From assembly GCF_019399895.1 (NCBI RefSeq), contig NC_091867.1:372001-436000 (forward strand): a stretch of 64,000 bases of DNA, written 5' to 3'. Source of the DNA: Cardiocondyla obscurior. Its lineage: Eukaryota; Arthropoda; Insecta; Hymenoptera; Formicidae. The translations under genes were made by a program, and so were the position numbers. Of the stretch, positions 1 to 12,300 are shown piece by piece (positions within the stretch are counted from its first letter, which is position 1; each line of letters opens with the position of its first letter). A model generated the notes under the pieces. It ran no database searches. It was not told where the DNA came from and worked only from the letters and a program-made list of their open reading frames with translations.

Positions 1-3000
1 GCACCACACAATCGAAAACCATTTAGTGTATTGCGAAGAACTATATGTTAATGAAAACCCCAAGTTGTCATCAGCGTGAGTCGCATGTGAAAAAAGAAAG
101 AAGACGTATTTAGCACGTGGCGGGATAATGATCTTTACTTAGAATTCGCATGTTTGCTGCGCTGACTCACGTTCTCAGAATCTCGCCAACCCTTCCGTGC
201 GGTTTACATAGATCGCATACCGATATTAAACCGTCCTGGTAGCCCAGAGCGCGCGAGCACTCGGAGTGAAATGATAAAATTGCGAGCGCTCGAAGGGAGC
301 GCGAAGCAAGGAAACTTGCAAGGCACCTTCGGGCGAGATACGACGACGCTCGGACGGATTTAGCGCGATCGGCCAAGCGTTTAAATCTACCATGCTGTAA
401 GGGCTCGTGTTCATCTTGTACAGGGCGCTCTAGAAATGGGATACTTAATATATTCCTCCGCCTTGAAGATACGGGAAGATGGCTGTGATGAAATTTATAT
501 AGCCTTTAAGGAACGAGCGCGACATCGCAGAATCCCGGCGCTCTTCGAATTCATTAAATGGGACACACATGATTTTCACGTAATTAAAGTCAAGATAATT
601 ACTTGTTACTTGAAAAACAAGCCGCCGTCGTGTTTTACGGAGTTATTCTGATTCTCCAAAGGTCATTCCATTTCTGAGAAGAAACTAGTGTTTCTTATTC
701 AGCTGAATTATAAGATAATTAAACCTAGAAGACAGAATCTCACGCCCAACCTGAATTGTTAAACAAATTGAATGAACAAGACGGAAAATCTACTAGAAAG
801 CTCTCAAATGCTACAAAGCTCTAATTAATGAATTTGGATCGTTCTGGATAGAAATGTGGCGGCACGGATAAAAGCACGTGGTCGCCGCGGATACGTGGCG
901 AAGGAAATCCGGAGCTCTGTTTCGCGTTGTCGTGTCGCAGATGAGAATGGTCTGGTAGACGACCAGGCTCGACGTCCGGTGTATAAAACGGAGTTTCGTA
1001 CTCCTAATTTAGTGCAGGTGTTACCCCGAAGGATCTGACGCGCTAGTCCTCTCCCGCGAGATATCCCGGGGAACATTAGATTTACGTCGCGGTCTCTCCG
1101 CAGCCCTTCCTCCGTGCTCCCTACCTCGCCCCTCGGGCGGAAATTGCTTCGTGAGAGGACCGATTATTGCGCCGAAGAACGACGGCGGGAATGGCGGGGC
1201 TTCGAGACGGAGAATTTCGTAACCGGTCTGCTCTCTCATCAGTCTACCCGGCGGCTCTTCCGCCGGACGGATGGACAGATCGCCCGACCAGCCTCGTAAT
1301 AGAGCGTTCGTCGCGATGAGTCACATGCTTCGTTACTGGCCCGGTCTACCGCTCTAGGAAACGAGTCTATCTATAGAATTGGTCGTCAAATGAAACTGGG
1401 AGCGTTTTTCTTACGAAACTGGGACGTTCAGGATTTATAGGGGAGGATACGAGGATAAAAAAAGATTAATCGGAGAACGCTAATAGTCGGCTATTATCAG
1501 ACTGCACAACGTCGTTTCGGCGACGTAAAATTAAGCCCCGGGATTGAAATGCACGCCAACGAGTGAACGAGCGCTCAAGCTGCCGTGCGACTTATTTACC
1601 TAGTTTAAGTATAAATGTATTTGGTCCTAGTGACATATAACGCCTCGACGTTCCTTACAAAAAGATGTTTGCCTCAACGTTTACATCCGTTGAAATTGGG
1701 AACAATTCTTAAAACGTCGACTCTTAAAATGCTCTGCTTCTAAGCTCTGACGTCTTGACATATAACGCGGCGGCTAAATTTGAAATTGTGAAAATTATGT
1801 GGGTTTTCAATCTCCGTTTATGCGCGAGTCTCACAATGACGTGCGTACGGAGAGCCGGAATCTCGGATTTGCGACGTCGTCCCGGATGTGGGGGACACTT
1901 GGTTTTACGACCCAAGGCTCCTCTTCCTCCTCCTCTTCCGGTCAGCACAGCCGACTGCCCAGATCGTACGTGCAGATATTCGCGCATGAAGGTCCAGGAT
2001 TTTCGCAGGACGAGGAGAAACGTGCGCGATAAGGCAACGGCTGCAGTAAGCGAGAAAAAGGGGTACGGCCGTACGAAAAGTCGTACCGGCGAAGGAAATC
2101 TAGGAAGCTATCGCATTACGGAGAGGAACACCTTCCTGACTTCTTTCTAATGCACTTTTCTTTCATTTTTTCCCATTCTCCGGCTAATAATCAAAAGCTT
2201 GCACCAAGGGAAAGTGTATTTTCATACGTATTTGCGCGTTTTTTCTAAATAATCGAACGGGAACATTTAATTATCAACTTTAATTTATGTGTGTACGAAT
2301 ATTTTCATTATAGCTACCCAGAATTTGAATACATAGATTTCACTCAACACGCGGAAACAGAAAATGAGAGTACAATTTGTACATTAATAAACGTCTCGAT
2401 GAGGAAGAGAGAGAGAGAAATTGCGTAGTAAAACCGATTGCACGCTTTCATTACGAGAGATAGTAATAAATCGAGTCAACGATATGTTGATGCTGTGATT
2501 TGATTTGTTGATAGCTCGGTATCTGTATTAATTTGACCATGAATTAATTAGAATTCGTATTAACTCGTTTATTCGCTGAAATTATCGTTGGTGGCTTTTC
2601 AATATTCGGATATTGCTAAATCCGTTTCGATAACACAGCGTTCTCTCTCTCTCTCTCTCCTTTTTTCTTCTCTCTCTCACGTCAGTATTTACAATATTTT
2701 ATGATTAATAAAATTTTAATATTTATGAGATTATTATACTCGTATATTTTTCTTTATGTAATCGAAAGGTGATTATCATAAAATTTTAAATGCAACGATA
2801 CAATAAGTTTGCATAATTCATCAGGTAATCTCTTTTCTACTGTTTCACGTTTTTTATTTCAGTATTTATTTGCTGTTTTTTTACTCGTCGCGCAGTTACA
2901 TGTAACTCTGTAAAATATATTTATTTCACAATAAAATTTACGTTTATGTAAAATGAAGTTTTACATTTGCCCGTCCCTTTAATTTTTCTATTATCTTAAT

Positions 3001-3233
3001 TAGTACAGCTCGTTTCCGTTTTATCTCAATTATTTCCTACTTAAAACCGATCAATATTTCGAATCTCTTTGCAATAGTATAAAAAAATTACGTCCTACGT
3101 TAATCTATTTCTGTGTATATTAATTTTATTTCGTATATTTTAATAAACGGTTGCTTGACGATTTCAATCTAACGTGTACACTCGTTGAAATTAAAATGTT
3201 CCGTTGCGGTAATTGGTAATTTCGTGCTTTCAG
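1..3233. other. non-coding sequence upstream of the first in-window exon (probably intron)
   Basis: No exon, RNA gene or mobile element could be supported here. Short open frames exist on both strands but have no recognisable motif and no matching splice signals. Because the exon at 3234 begins in the middle of a cadherin repeat after a good acceptor, most of this stretch is inferred to be intron of the Fat-like gene. A short CT microsatellite lies at 2642-2660. Confidence 0.55.
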
Positions 3234-3389
3234 GTGACTGTAAGAGACAATGGCAGACCGCCTTTGTCGTCGACTACGAGAGTCGTCATCGAGGTGGCGG
3301 ACATAAATGACCATGGTCCTGTATTCGAGCAGAAGTTCTACACGGTCCAGATTCCGGCGTCGCCGGCGACCGACAAGCCGCTCTTCCAG
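3234..3389 (+). CDS. kug: Fat-like exon: end of a cadherin repeat, start of the next
   Basis: Acceptor TTTCAG precedes 3234 and donor CAG|GTAAAG follows 3389; both ends are phase 0 (52 codons). It encodes the end of one cadherin repeat with the linker ADINDHGPVF, then the first strand of the next repeat. The reading joins smoothly to the exon at 7228 (PLFQ|VLAYDQD). It is the first exon of the gene inside the window; the preceding repeats are upstream. Confidence 0.88.
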
Positions 3390-6300
3390 GTAAAGATTTC
3401 TTCGGTTTTCCCCGTGAATTACGCGCTCTCTTCCCGATGGGCTTCCATTCGTTCGTGTTTCTTGTAAATACATTTCCACGCCGGCGAATGGATAGACCTG
3501 GGGCACAGAACAAAGGCGGTCGCGAACGGCGACCCAAATCTCTCTCTCCCGAGCGATCCCGCTTTCTCCGTAGTCGTGTGTCCCTCGTGTAAAAAGTGCC
3601 TACCTTTGTGTCCCGTTGTACATACCGCGCGTTAAATTGTTTTAATCCGCAATGCGGACGACGATTCGTCCTCGCGACGTGAACGCGTAAAATTCTATTC
3701 ACGTCTCACGTTTGTCCGTAACTTGCTCCGGAATTCGCGGGTATTCCGCAAACGCAGAATTCGCAAGAGCGTCGCGCTGCCGGGTCGTAAAAATAAAAGG
3801 AGAAAACCGACCCTGATGTATTATACCAACATGAACCGGTCGGCTTGCGACTTATTTCCTTTTCTCTCTTCTCCCCCGCTACTCGTTATCGTTTTCTCAT
3901 CAGACTACGCTTCTCGATGATCAAAGTAATCCGTCACCGAGAAATGGGGAAGAGGTATTGTCGCGTAGAAAGGGTAGATTTTGTTCATGAACCCTGGCAC
4001 GAGAATCCCTGACGCAAACCATCATGCCATCACTTTCTTTTTTTCTATCGCTCTCTCTCTCTCTCTCTCTCTTTTTCCCCCCCGTAACCTTTGTGAATAC
4101 GACGGTGAACCTTCATGTGAACGTCGCACGTCCGCTGCAAACACGAGCATCGGCCGAAGGTCGGCCGGCGCAAATTAAATTACGAGGCGTCGCTGAAACG
4201 GTGCGGACCTAATTGAAGACGAGAGAATTTACGACCTTGATTCAAGAGAGATCAATACTTAAATACATCGCGCTTACAATCGAGCACGACCGCGAGATTT
4301 TGCCGTGGAGTGAAAGCGAGAAAAAAAAAAGTTTTAATTTATATCTCGGTTCTAATTGGCACGTAGAGATGCAATTTAAAAAAAAACGCAAAGTGTCGTG
4401 TCTTAATCGACATAGATAGCGCAATGTAAACCGTGTTAATTTACATTACAGTTACGTCAGCCGATCTTTGCGCACGTACAACTACGTATATACATAACGC
4501 ACACACACCTACGTACACACGACACAAATATTAATGTTATTTGTTCACAGCTATACCATACATGTCCGGAATGTGTTTAATCCGCGTCGTATTACGCGGA
4601 AACAGAAAAATACGGCGGGAAAACGCTTTTTACCACGGTACGATGTCTGAAAAATACAAAACAGAGACCGAATTTTCCGAAACAAAAGCATTAACTTTGT
4701 ATTACGAAACAATACCTACCAATCTCGCCGACAAACAAAACACAAAAAGAATTAAAAATTAAAAACCACGCGTCCACGTGCGTGAAATACATTTTAAATA
4801 ATTTCGCGATTGTTACACGTAACACGCCGGGCACAACGTTTACGTCGATGTAAAATGAGAGCACGTGTGAAAGTAATTATGCAAAAATGCCAGTCCCCTC
4901 CACTTGAAAGGACGTAGAGCACCGTGAACTTTCGCTCGGCTTTATTACGCTGAAACGTGAATGGGCTTCAAGTTTTTCTTGGACGACGCGAGGTCGTCGA
5001 CGTCGTTCATGTCGTCGACAGAAAGAAGGATAACGAGGATAAACGATCTGGGGGTGCAGATAGCCGTCGGGAAGGGGGGGAGGGAAATAAAGGGAGAGAA
5101 AAAAAAAATATCGAATCGCCCGATAGAAACAGTTCTGAGGCTAAAGCTGTCCTCTCTCTGGTTCTCGGCAGAAATCGAGGAACCGCTCGCGGGAGTTCGA
5201 CCTTTCGATCGATACGTTACTAGAGAACGGGACTTGGGAGACATTTAGCCCCGACACCTTGTCAGGAGATCGTATCTTCAGGGTAAGGACACCTTGGCAC
5301 GTAAAATAAGCGCCTGCCGCGGCGTGCGAGCATACAATAATAGCTCTTATGTACTGTATTATGTATTTGATTATACGGGGCTGGCCGGATTATTTTGCGC
5401 GGACCGTTTGCGTTGATTCACGAGCGCTTTTATGCCGATTGTACGTTTTAATACATGTTTATGATTACGTATACTTCTTCCTCTTATGCTACTCGCTGTG
5501 CGCCGTCGATAGGACGGCCACGTGTATATACACGCACTTAATCGATCGCACCTTGACATGGTCGCGCGTAATCGAATTACTTCCGGAAGCTAAATGCACA
5601 CGATAAAGTCGGCAATTATAACGGGGAGATGTTTGTATAATAGCACTTTATTTGGCAATCAAGCTTCCACGCGCGACCATTCAAGGGTTAATTGAATGTT
5701 TTACCCTATCCTACGCACAATCTTTTATGTACTATATGTATACACATGTAACATTCTTGGCTGCATCCCCTTTTCGTCACCCTCTCCGTGCCTGCTTGTC
5801 TCTCCGTTCCTCCTCTTCGCGCCCTTGTCTCTTTATCTGATAATTCATGCCTCTCTTGTGCTCGTCTATGTGTATTGCGCTCCTGAATGTTGCCTTATCG
5901 CGCGACGCGACGCTGCCGCCTGAGAATGTTCCGTTATCTTATCGCTGCTAATGATTGCGCACCACCGAGAATCTAGCGGTTAGCGAGGATATCGACGGTG
6001 CTTGCCAAGTTTTCCGTTGGATTTCCAGATTTCGGCGCGGGTCACCCGTGTCTCGTCGTCAGGAGAACGCGAGGATGATATTTGTAGCATCGTATTAAGC
6101 GTCGTCGATGCCGCGCAAGAAACGCGATCGAAAAGCGCTCGTCTTCGCGGTCGAATGCGCAACTGGAGGGAAATAGGGCGGAACCGAGGTATCGCGTATT
6201 GTATCTGCATACGCGTATCGTCTCGGTCGTCGGGCGTAAAAGTTCGAAATTGCGAATAACTCAGGTGCGTGTGCGGGGATGCATGTGCAGCACGAAGCGC

Positions 6301-9300
6301 CGAGAGCCAACTGGGTGGCGCGTCGAGAGAGACATCAAGGCTCCAACGCCTTTCGCGCGGGCCTGGACAAGTAATTAGTCAAGTTTATCGCGCCTCGATT
6401 GCTCGTTTTTCCACGCTGAAGAGGATGCCGGAAAGAGAAGCGCGTTCGCTGTTGGCGGCGGCAGCGGTCCAGTCGACGGTATACACGGAGAAAAATGTTT
6501 GCTCGGGGAGAGCGAACGAGTGAGAGGCGCACGAGGGCTGTCGGTAGGAACGGCGGAAGTTAAACGCACAGACAACTATATTTTTTCCCGTTTGCAACGC
6601 TGAACTCGTTCGTTTTGCCGAGAGTAACACGTGAATACCCTTTTGCAGTTTCCGTTTCGCTCGGCTACCGCTCTCTCGAGTCCGCGGCACCCCGCGATCG
6701 CGATCGTTAGCACGCTTGAGGCACACATAGACCAGAGGAAGCCTGCTGCATTTTGCTATCATGACGATCTTAGCTCTTTCTCGATGTACCGCATGCGGAT
6801 TATGCCACATTGCGCTTCGACCGAAGACTCGTTGTTCTTCGCAAGTGCCGCAAGGAACGTGTAACTGAGCAAGTTGCATCTACCTCTATCTCTCGCGAGC
6901 CTGAGTATGCATTTTGCATTTTGAGAACTGCCAGAAAAAAAAGCGTATTTTATTAAAAGAAAATAATTTTTTTTTTTAAAGATATTTGTACGTCGATACA
7001 AATCACTTTTACGGTCTTCAATCGGAATGTTTATATTAATCGACACTAGTTAATTTTTTTTTTTTTAGGATATTGATTCTTGCTTACAGTACTCTTTTAA
7101 CTATGCGTATACATAGATTAATTATACCGATGTATACTAACGTTTTCTTTACATGAGTTTCCGTCACGGCAAGTGGTTCCATCCTAACGTAGTGGTAGTA
7201 AAAATAATTCTCGAAATTTATCTTTAGGTTCTTGCATACGACCAAGATATTGGCGACAACGGGAAAATTCAGTACAGCATCAAAGGTGGTCGAGGAAAGG
7301 GCAAGTTTAAAATTCATCCCACCACGGGGATGGTTTACTCTCAACGTGGATTTGAGCCGGGTCAAGAATACGAAATGATGGTAAACGTTCTTTTTCTAAA
7401 TTAATTAAAAAACACTTTAAAGTTGTGCAGAATGAATAACCACATATAGCGCGAAATAATTGCTTACTGCTACTCGATGTGAATTTTGCAGATTGTTATT
7501 ACAGTCGCTGCACATTCTAATTTCGTAAAAAAGAAAAGAATAAAAAAAAAAAAAGTTTTTCAAGTATAAAAATAAAGCATTTCATAAAAGATGACTGTTT
7601 CGTTATTCCTGATGCAATAGTTGGTGCGTGAAGAGAAATTGGAGTGAATTTACATTGTATTTGCATTGTGTTAGATTTGAGATTTTGACTTTATAATGCA
7701 GCATATTTATATGCCGGCATTCCCACAATGTAAACTCAATTTAAATGAGAGTTTGCACGCGCTGTATATTCTGTAGATACGAGCGGCCGATCACGGCGAG
7801 CCTCAGCGTAGACATCAGACTCGAGTTTCCGTTCAAGTTGTGGAGGCGCCGAAGGAATCGGAGAACCCTCCAGTGTTCAAGACAAACAATCAAAGTGTGG
7901 AAGTCACGGAGAGCGACGAGGCGGGCTTTTTAGTTGCTCTCGTGCAAGCTAGCGACCGAGACGGAGATTCTCTGTGGTACGATATTTTAGGTAAGGATAT
8001 GGATACACATTTTTCACGATAATCCCGAATTCCCTCGCGAGATATTGTGTTCTTTATTATTCTCCTGCCAAAGATATGATCGTTCGGTAATATAACTTTT
8101 TATGTCTAAATTTTTGAAACAAAGATAAGAGCGTACGCATTAATTTTATCAGAAAACGATATCCGACTTCAAATGATTTTTTTTGCAATAAACTTTTTAC
8201 TTAACTAAAAGAAACCATGCGCGCGCTATTTTTTAAAAAACTCTAATTACAAATTACGAAAAAAAATCATGCGACTTACCAATCTGCATGAGCTTCAGCG
8301 GAGTTGTAGAGTTCTGCCGGTGACTGTAACATAAAATGCAAAATATTAATGTAGAGATGTTGGTATATTAATTAATAAAGTTAATAAAAAAGGTAATTTT
8401 TTTTTATTAAAGATTTTATAAAAAAGAATTAATTCTCACCTAAAAGTTGCTCCGCCGATGCAAGATGCCCTTCCCGGGCTTGCTCCTCCTCTTAGATGGG
8501 ACGTGTCGAGTCATCCTTCCGCGCACAAGTCACTCGCGAACATCCCGACCGTGATTTTACAATCGCGAAAATTATTGATTACTTATATTTTCTTTTTTTT
8601 TTTTAAACTATTGTATTTTTTTTAGCATTACGTCTCTTATATTTATGATAGAAATATGTGCTAAAAAAAGTTATTACAAATTTTTCCGACACGTTTTAGA
8701 TGGCGACGGGCGCGACGAGTTCTTCATCGGTCGCGACAATGGTAATGTGCTGCTGGCCAAGAGGCTGGATTGGGAAACCCAGAACTTTTACAACCTCACG
8801 ATCGGCGTAACTGATGGTGTGCACACGACGCTGACGCAGCTGCTCGTTACAGTGATCGACATCAACGATCACCGGCCGGAGTTTACTGAGAACACGTATC
8901 ACGTCGACATCTCAGAGAATGTCGAGAAGGGCGAGAAAATTCTGCAGCTACACGCGACCGACGAGGACGAGGATAAGAAGGTCTTCTACAGCTTGCACGC
9001 AGCGCAGACACAGGCTTCACTCGAGATCTTCCACGTGGACTCGGTTTTGGGCTCTATTGCATTGAACGAGCCGCTCGATCGAGAGACCATTGAAGAGCAC
9101 GTGCTGACAGTAATGGTTAAAGATCAAGGCACACCGGCCAAACGCAACTACGCTCGGGTGATCGTCACCGTGCACGATCACAACGATCACGCGCCCGAGT
9201 TTATCAGCGAAATCATTCAGGGCAAGGTATACGAGAGCTCGCCGATCGGCACAGCAGTGGTGCAAGTGTGCGCCATTGATCGGGATCGCGGAGAGAACGC

Positions 9301-12300
9301 CAGGATCACCTACTCGATTACGTCCGGCAATGTCGGCAACGTGTTCACCATTGATCCAGATCTTGGTTTCATCCGCGTAGCACGCGAACTCGACCTCAGC
9401 GTTTCGTCGGAGTACATTCTTCTTGTAAAGGCGACCGATCACGGCTCTCCCGCGCTGGCGAACACCGTGCCGGTGCATGTGATGGTGACGATGGCCGACA
9501 ACGCATCGCCGCGCTTCATTCAGAAGGAGTTGTCCGCAGAAATATACGAGAATCAACAACTAGGCACGTACGTGAAGCATGTGGAGGCGCGTAGTACATC
9601 GTCGTTACAATTCGAGATCGTACGCGGTAATCGAGATGATACGTTCTTTGTGAATCCGAGCACCGGAGTGATCGTCATCAAGAATCAGCTGGACTACGAA
9701 AAGACCAAGTTCTACAATCTAACGGTCTCGGCTACAAACATGGCCGGCACGTCTGCAACTTGCAACGTCATCGTTCATGTCCTCGATAGGAACGATAACG
9801 CGCCGCGTTTTCTACAAGCGCAGTACAGCGGTGAGATTAGCGAAGGTGCCAGTATTGGTTCCCTTGTTTTAACCAACACGAGCGCACCACTAGTTATCAA
9901 GGCCGAGGACGCAGATTCTGAGCTTAACGCACTGCTCAATTATGATATTGTCGAGGATCTACCGCGAAAATACTTCCATATAGATTCCAGTACCGGCGCC
10001 ATACGCACAGTCATGTTGTTGGATCATGAGACCATACCGATGTTCACGTTTCACGTGAAAGTCTCGGATCTAGGCAAGCCAAAGCTCTCATCCGAGACCA
10101 CCGCGAAGGTGATGATAGCCGTGACAGACGTCAACGACTGTCCGCCCAAGTTTTCCAAGACTGATTACAACGTCACGCTTCTATTGCCGACGTATAAAAA
10201 TGTCGCTGTCACTCGAGTAAGCGCCGTGGATCCTGACAGCTCCGAAGGAGCCGCGTTAAGGTACACGATACACTGTGGAAACGTGTCAGTAGGCTTTCTA
10301 AATGTCAAAATTTTTATTTGAATTTAGCGTTAAATATTTTAGTTTATAATATCTGCAACACATTTTATAACAATTAATGCGTTTTATTTACGTAATATTT
10401 TATATTAAAAAAATTAATATGGTATTCGCGTGAAAATATTCTTCAATTATCTCGTTAATTATATTATTAATATTTTTTAAATCTATTTTTTTTTGTGACT
10501 TACTTGATTAATAATACGTATATTATATTTGTAGATATGATATCATCGATGAGAATAAGGCTCATACTTTCGACATTGATGCTCAAAGCGGCATTATTAC
10601 GGTTCATAATCCAGAGCGCATGAGGAAGAACTATCTCCTTCACGTACGAGTGTCAGACGGCAAGTACTCGAGCGTGGCACAGGTGAACGTGATAGTAGAA
10701 AAATCAGAGAATTCTGGTTTGATCTTTCAAAAAAATGTCTATGAAGGTGCCATCATGGAGAACTCCACGAAAATTACAACCGTAGTGGTAGTAAACGTTC
10801 TTGGTAGTTCATTGAACGAACACATTGTCTTCAGCATCCTTAATCCCACCGATATGTTTGTGATCGGACCGACTTCCGGCGCAGTCAGAACCAACGGTAT
10901 ACGATTTGATCGAGAAGTGTGCGATCACTACGAATTAATCGTTGAAGCGAAAAGCCATCCACCGGATCGCGAGAAGCCCAGGGTGGCTCACGTCATAGTA
11001 AACGTCACTATACTCGACATTAACGATAATTGTCCAATGTTCGTTAATTTACCTTATTACGCTGTCGTTTTTGTTGATGCTCAAAAAGGCGACGTTATTA
11101 CAAAGGTAATTTATTATTTAAAAAAAAAATTATATATTTTTTTTTTATCCTAACTTCGATCTTGTATATGTTATATGGATTGTAAATGTCTTTTTTTATT
11201 ATGCAGGTTCATGCGATAGACATGGATAGCGGCGATAACGGTGAAGTGAGATATGAATTGAAGAAGGGTCACGGAGAGCTCTTTAAGGTGTGCCGAAAAA
11301 CCGGTGAAATATCGTTAAAACAGAATCTTGAGGGTCACAATCGCGAGTATCAGCTTACAATTGCTGCGTATGACGGCGGGGAGTTTGTTAAAGTCAATAA
11401 CTTGCTTTCCGCTTAATCCCGTTTTAAATGAGTTTCTAAATATGATTGCAGGAATAACGCCTTGTTCCATTGAAGTGCCAGTCAACGTGAAGGTGATAGA
11501 TCGCTCAATGCCAGTATTTGACAAGCAATTCTACACGGATAGCGTGCTCGAGAGTATAGAAGTACATTCACCTCTGGCGTTATCCATTCAAGCTGAGTCA
11601 CCTTTGAATCGCAAACTCATATACAGCATTACTAAGGGTAATGATTTTGAAGAGTTCGCCCTGGACTTCAACACGGGTAAGTAAAATACGTAACATAGAT
11701 TCTCGAGCATGTGCTATCAGATGACAAATGAGAACTCTACGTTAGTAAATAATTTCGTATGAGATAGTAACGTATAAATTGTATAATACAGTGAAAAAGT
11801 AGAAGCATACAAGAATTGGCGATGTTGTTTTCTATTAGCTTTACGCAGCAAGTAATATTATATTTATTTGAAAATGTTTTAATCAAGAAAAAGTATTCCA
11901 TGTTTAAAGTTTTTTTTTAATTAAAAATATATAGACGTGAATATTTCATCAGATGTATGGAACCAAATAAAATGTTTTTCTTTTTATTTTGTAACTTGGC
12001 TATGGGACTTACACTATTCGAACTACAGAAGGGTTTTTCATGTAATGCTAGTATGGCTACGTTTAGTAAACTCGTCAGTTTTGCTGCATTATGATAGTTG
12101 GTTACTAAATTCTAATTGCATAACAATATTGGTAAAATTAGAAAAAGATGAAAAAACAGAAGAGATAATTTTAATCTGTTACAATATTAATTATGGCATA
12201 TTAAAAATTAATTATTTTGACATTTTTAAATTTAAATCGATTAACGCCGATTCTACGTTATTTTATTTTTCTACATTTAATCATATTTGGCTTTTAAATA

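Noticed and set aside
1755..2150. 131-codon frame upstream of the first in-window exon
   Set aside because: Arg/Pro-rich translation of mixed-composition DNA without domain or splice signals; overlapping frames on both strands are open too.
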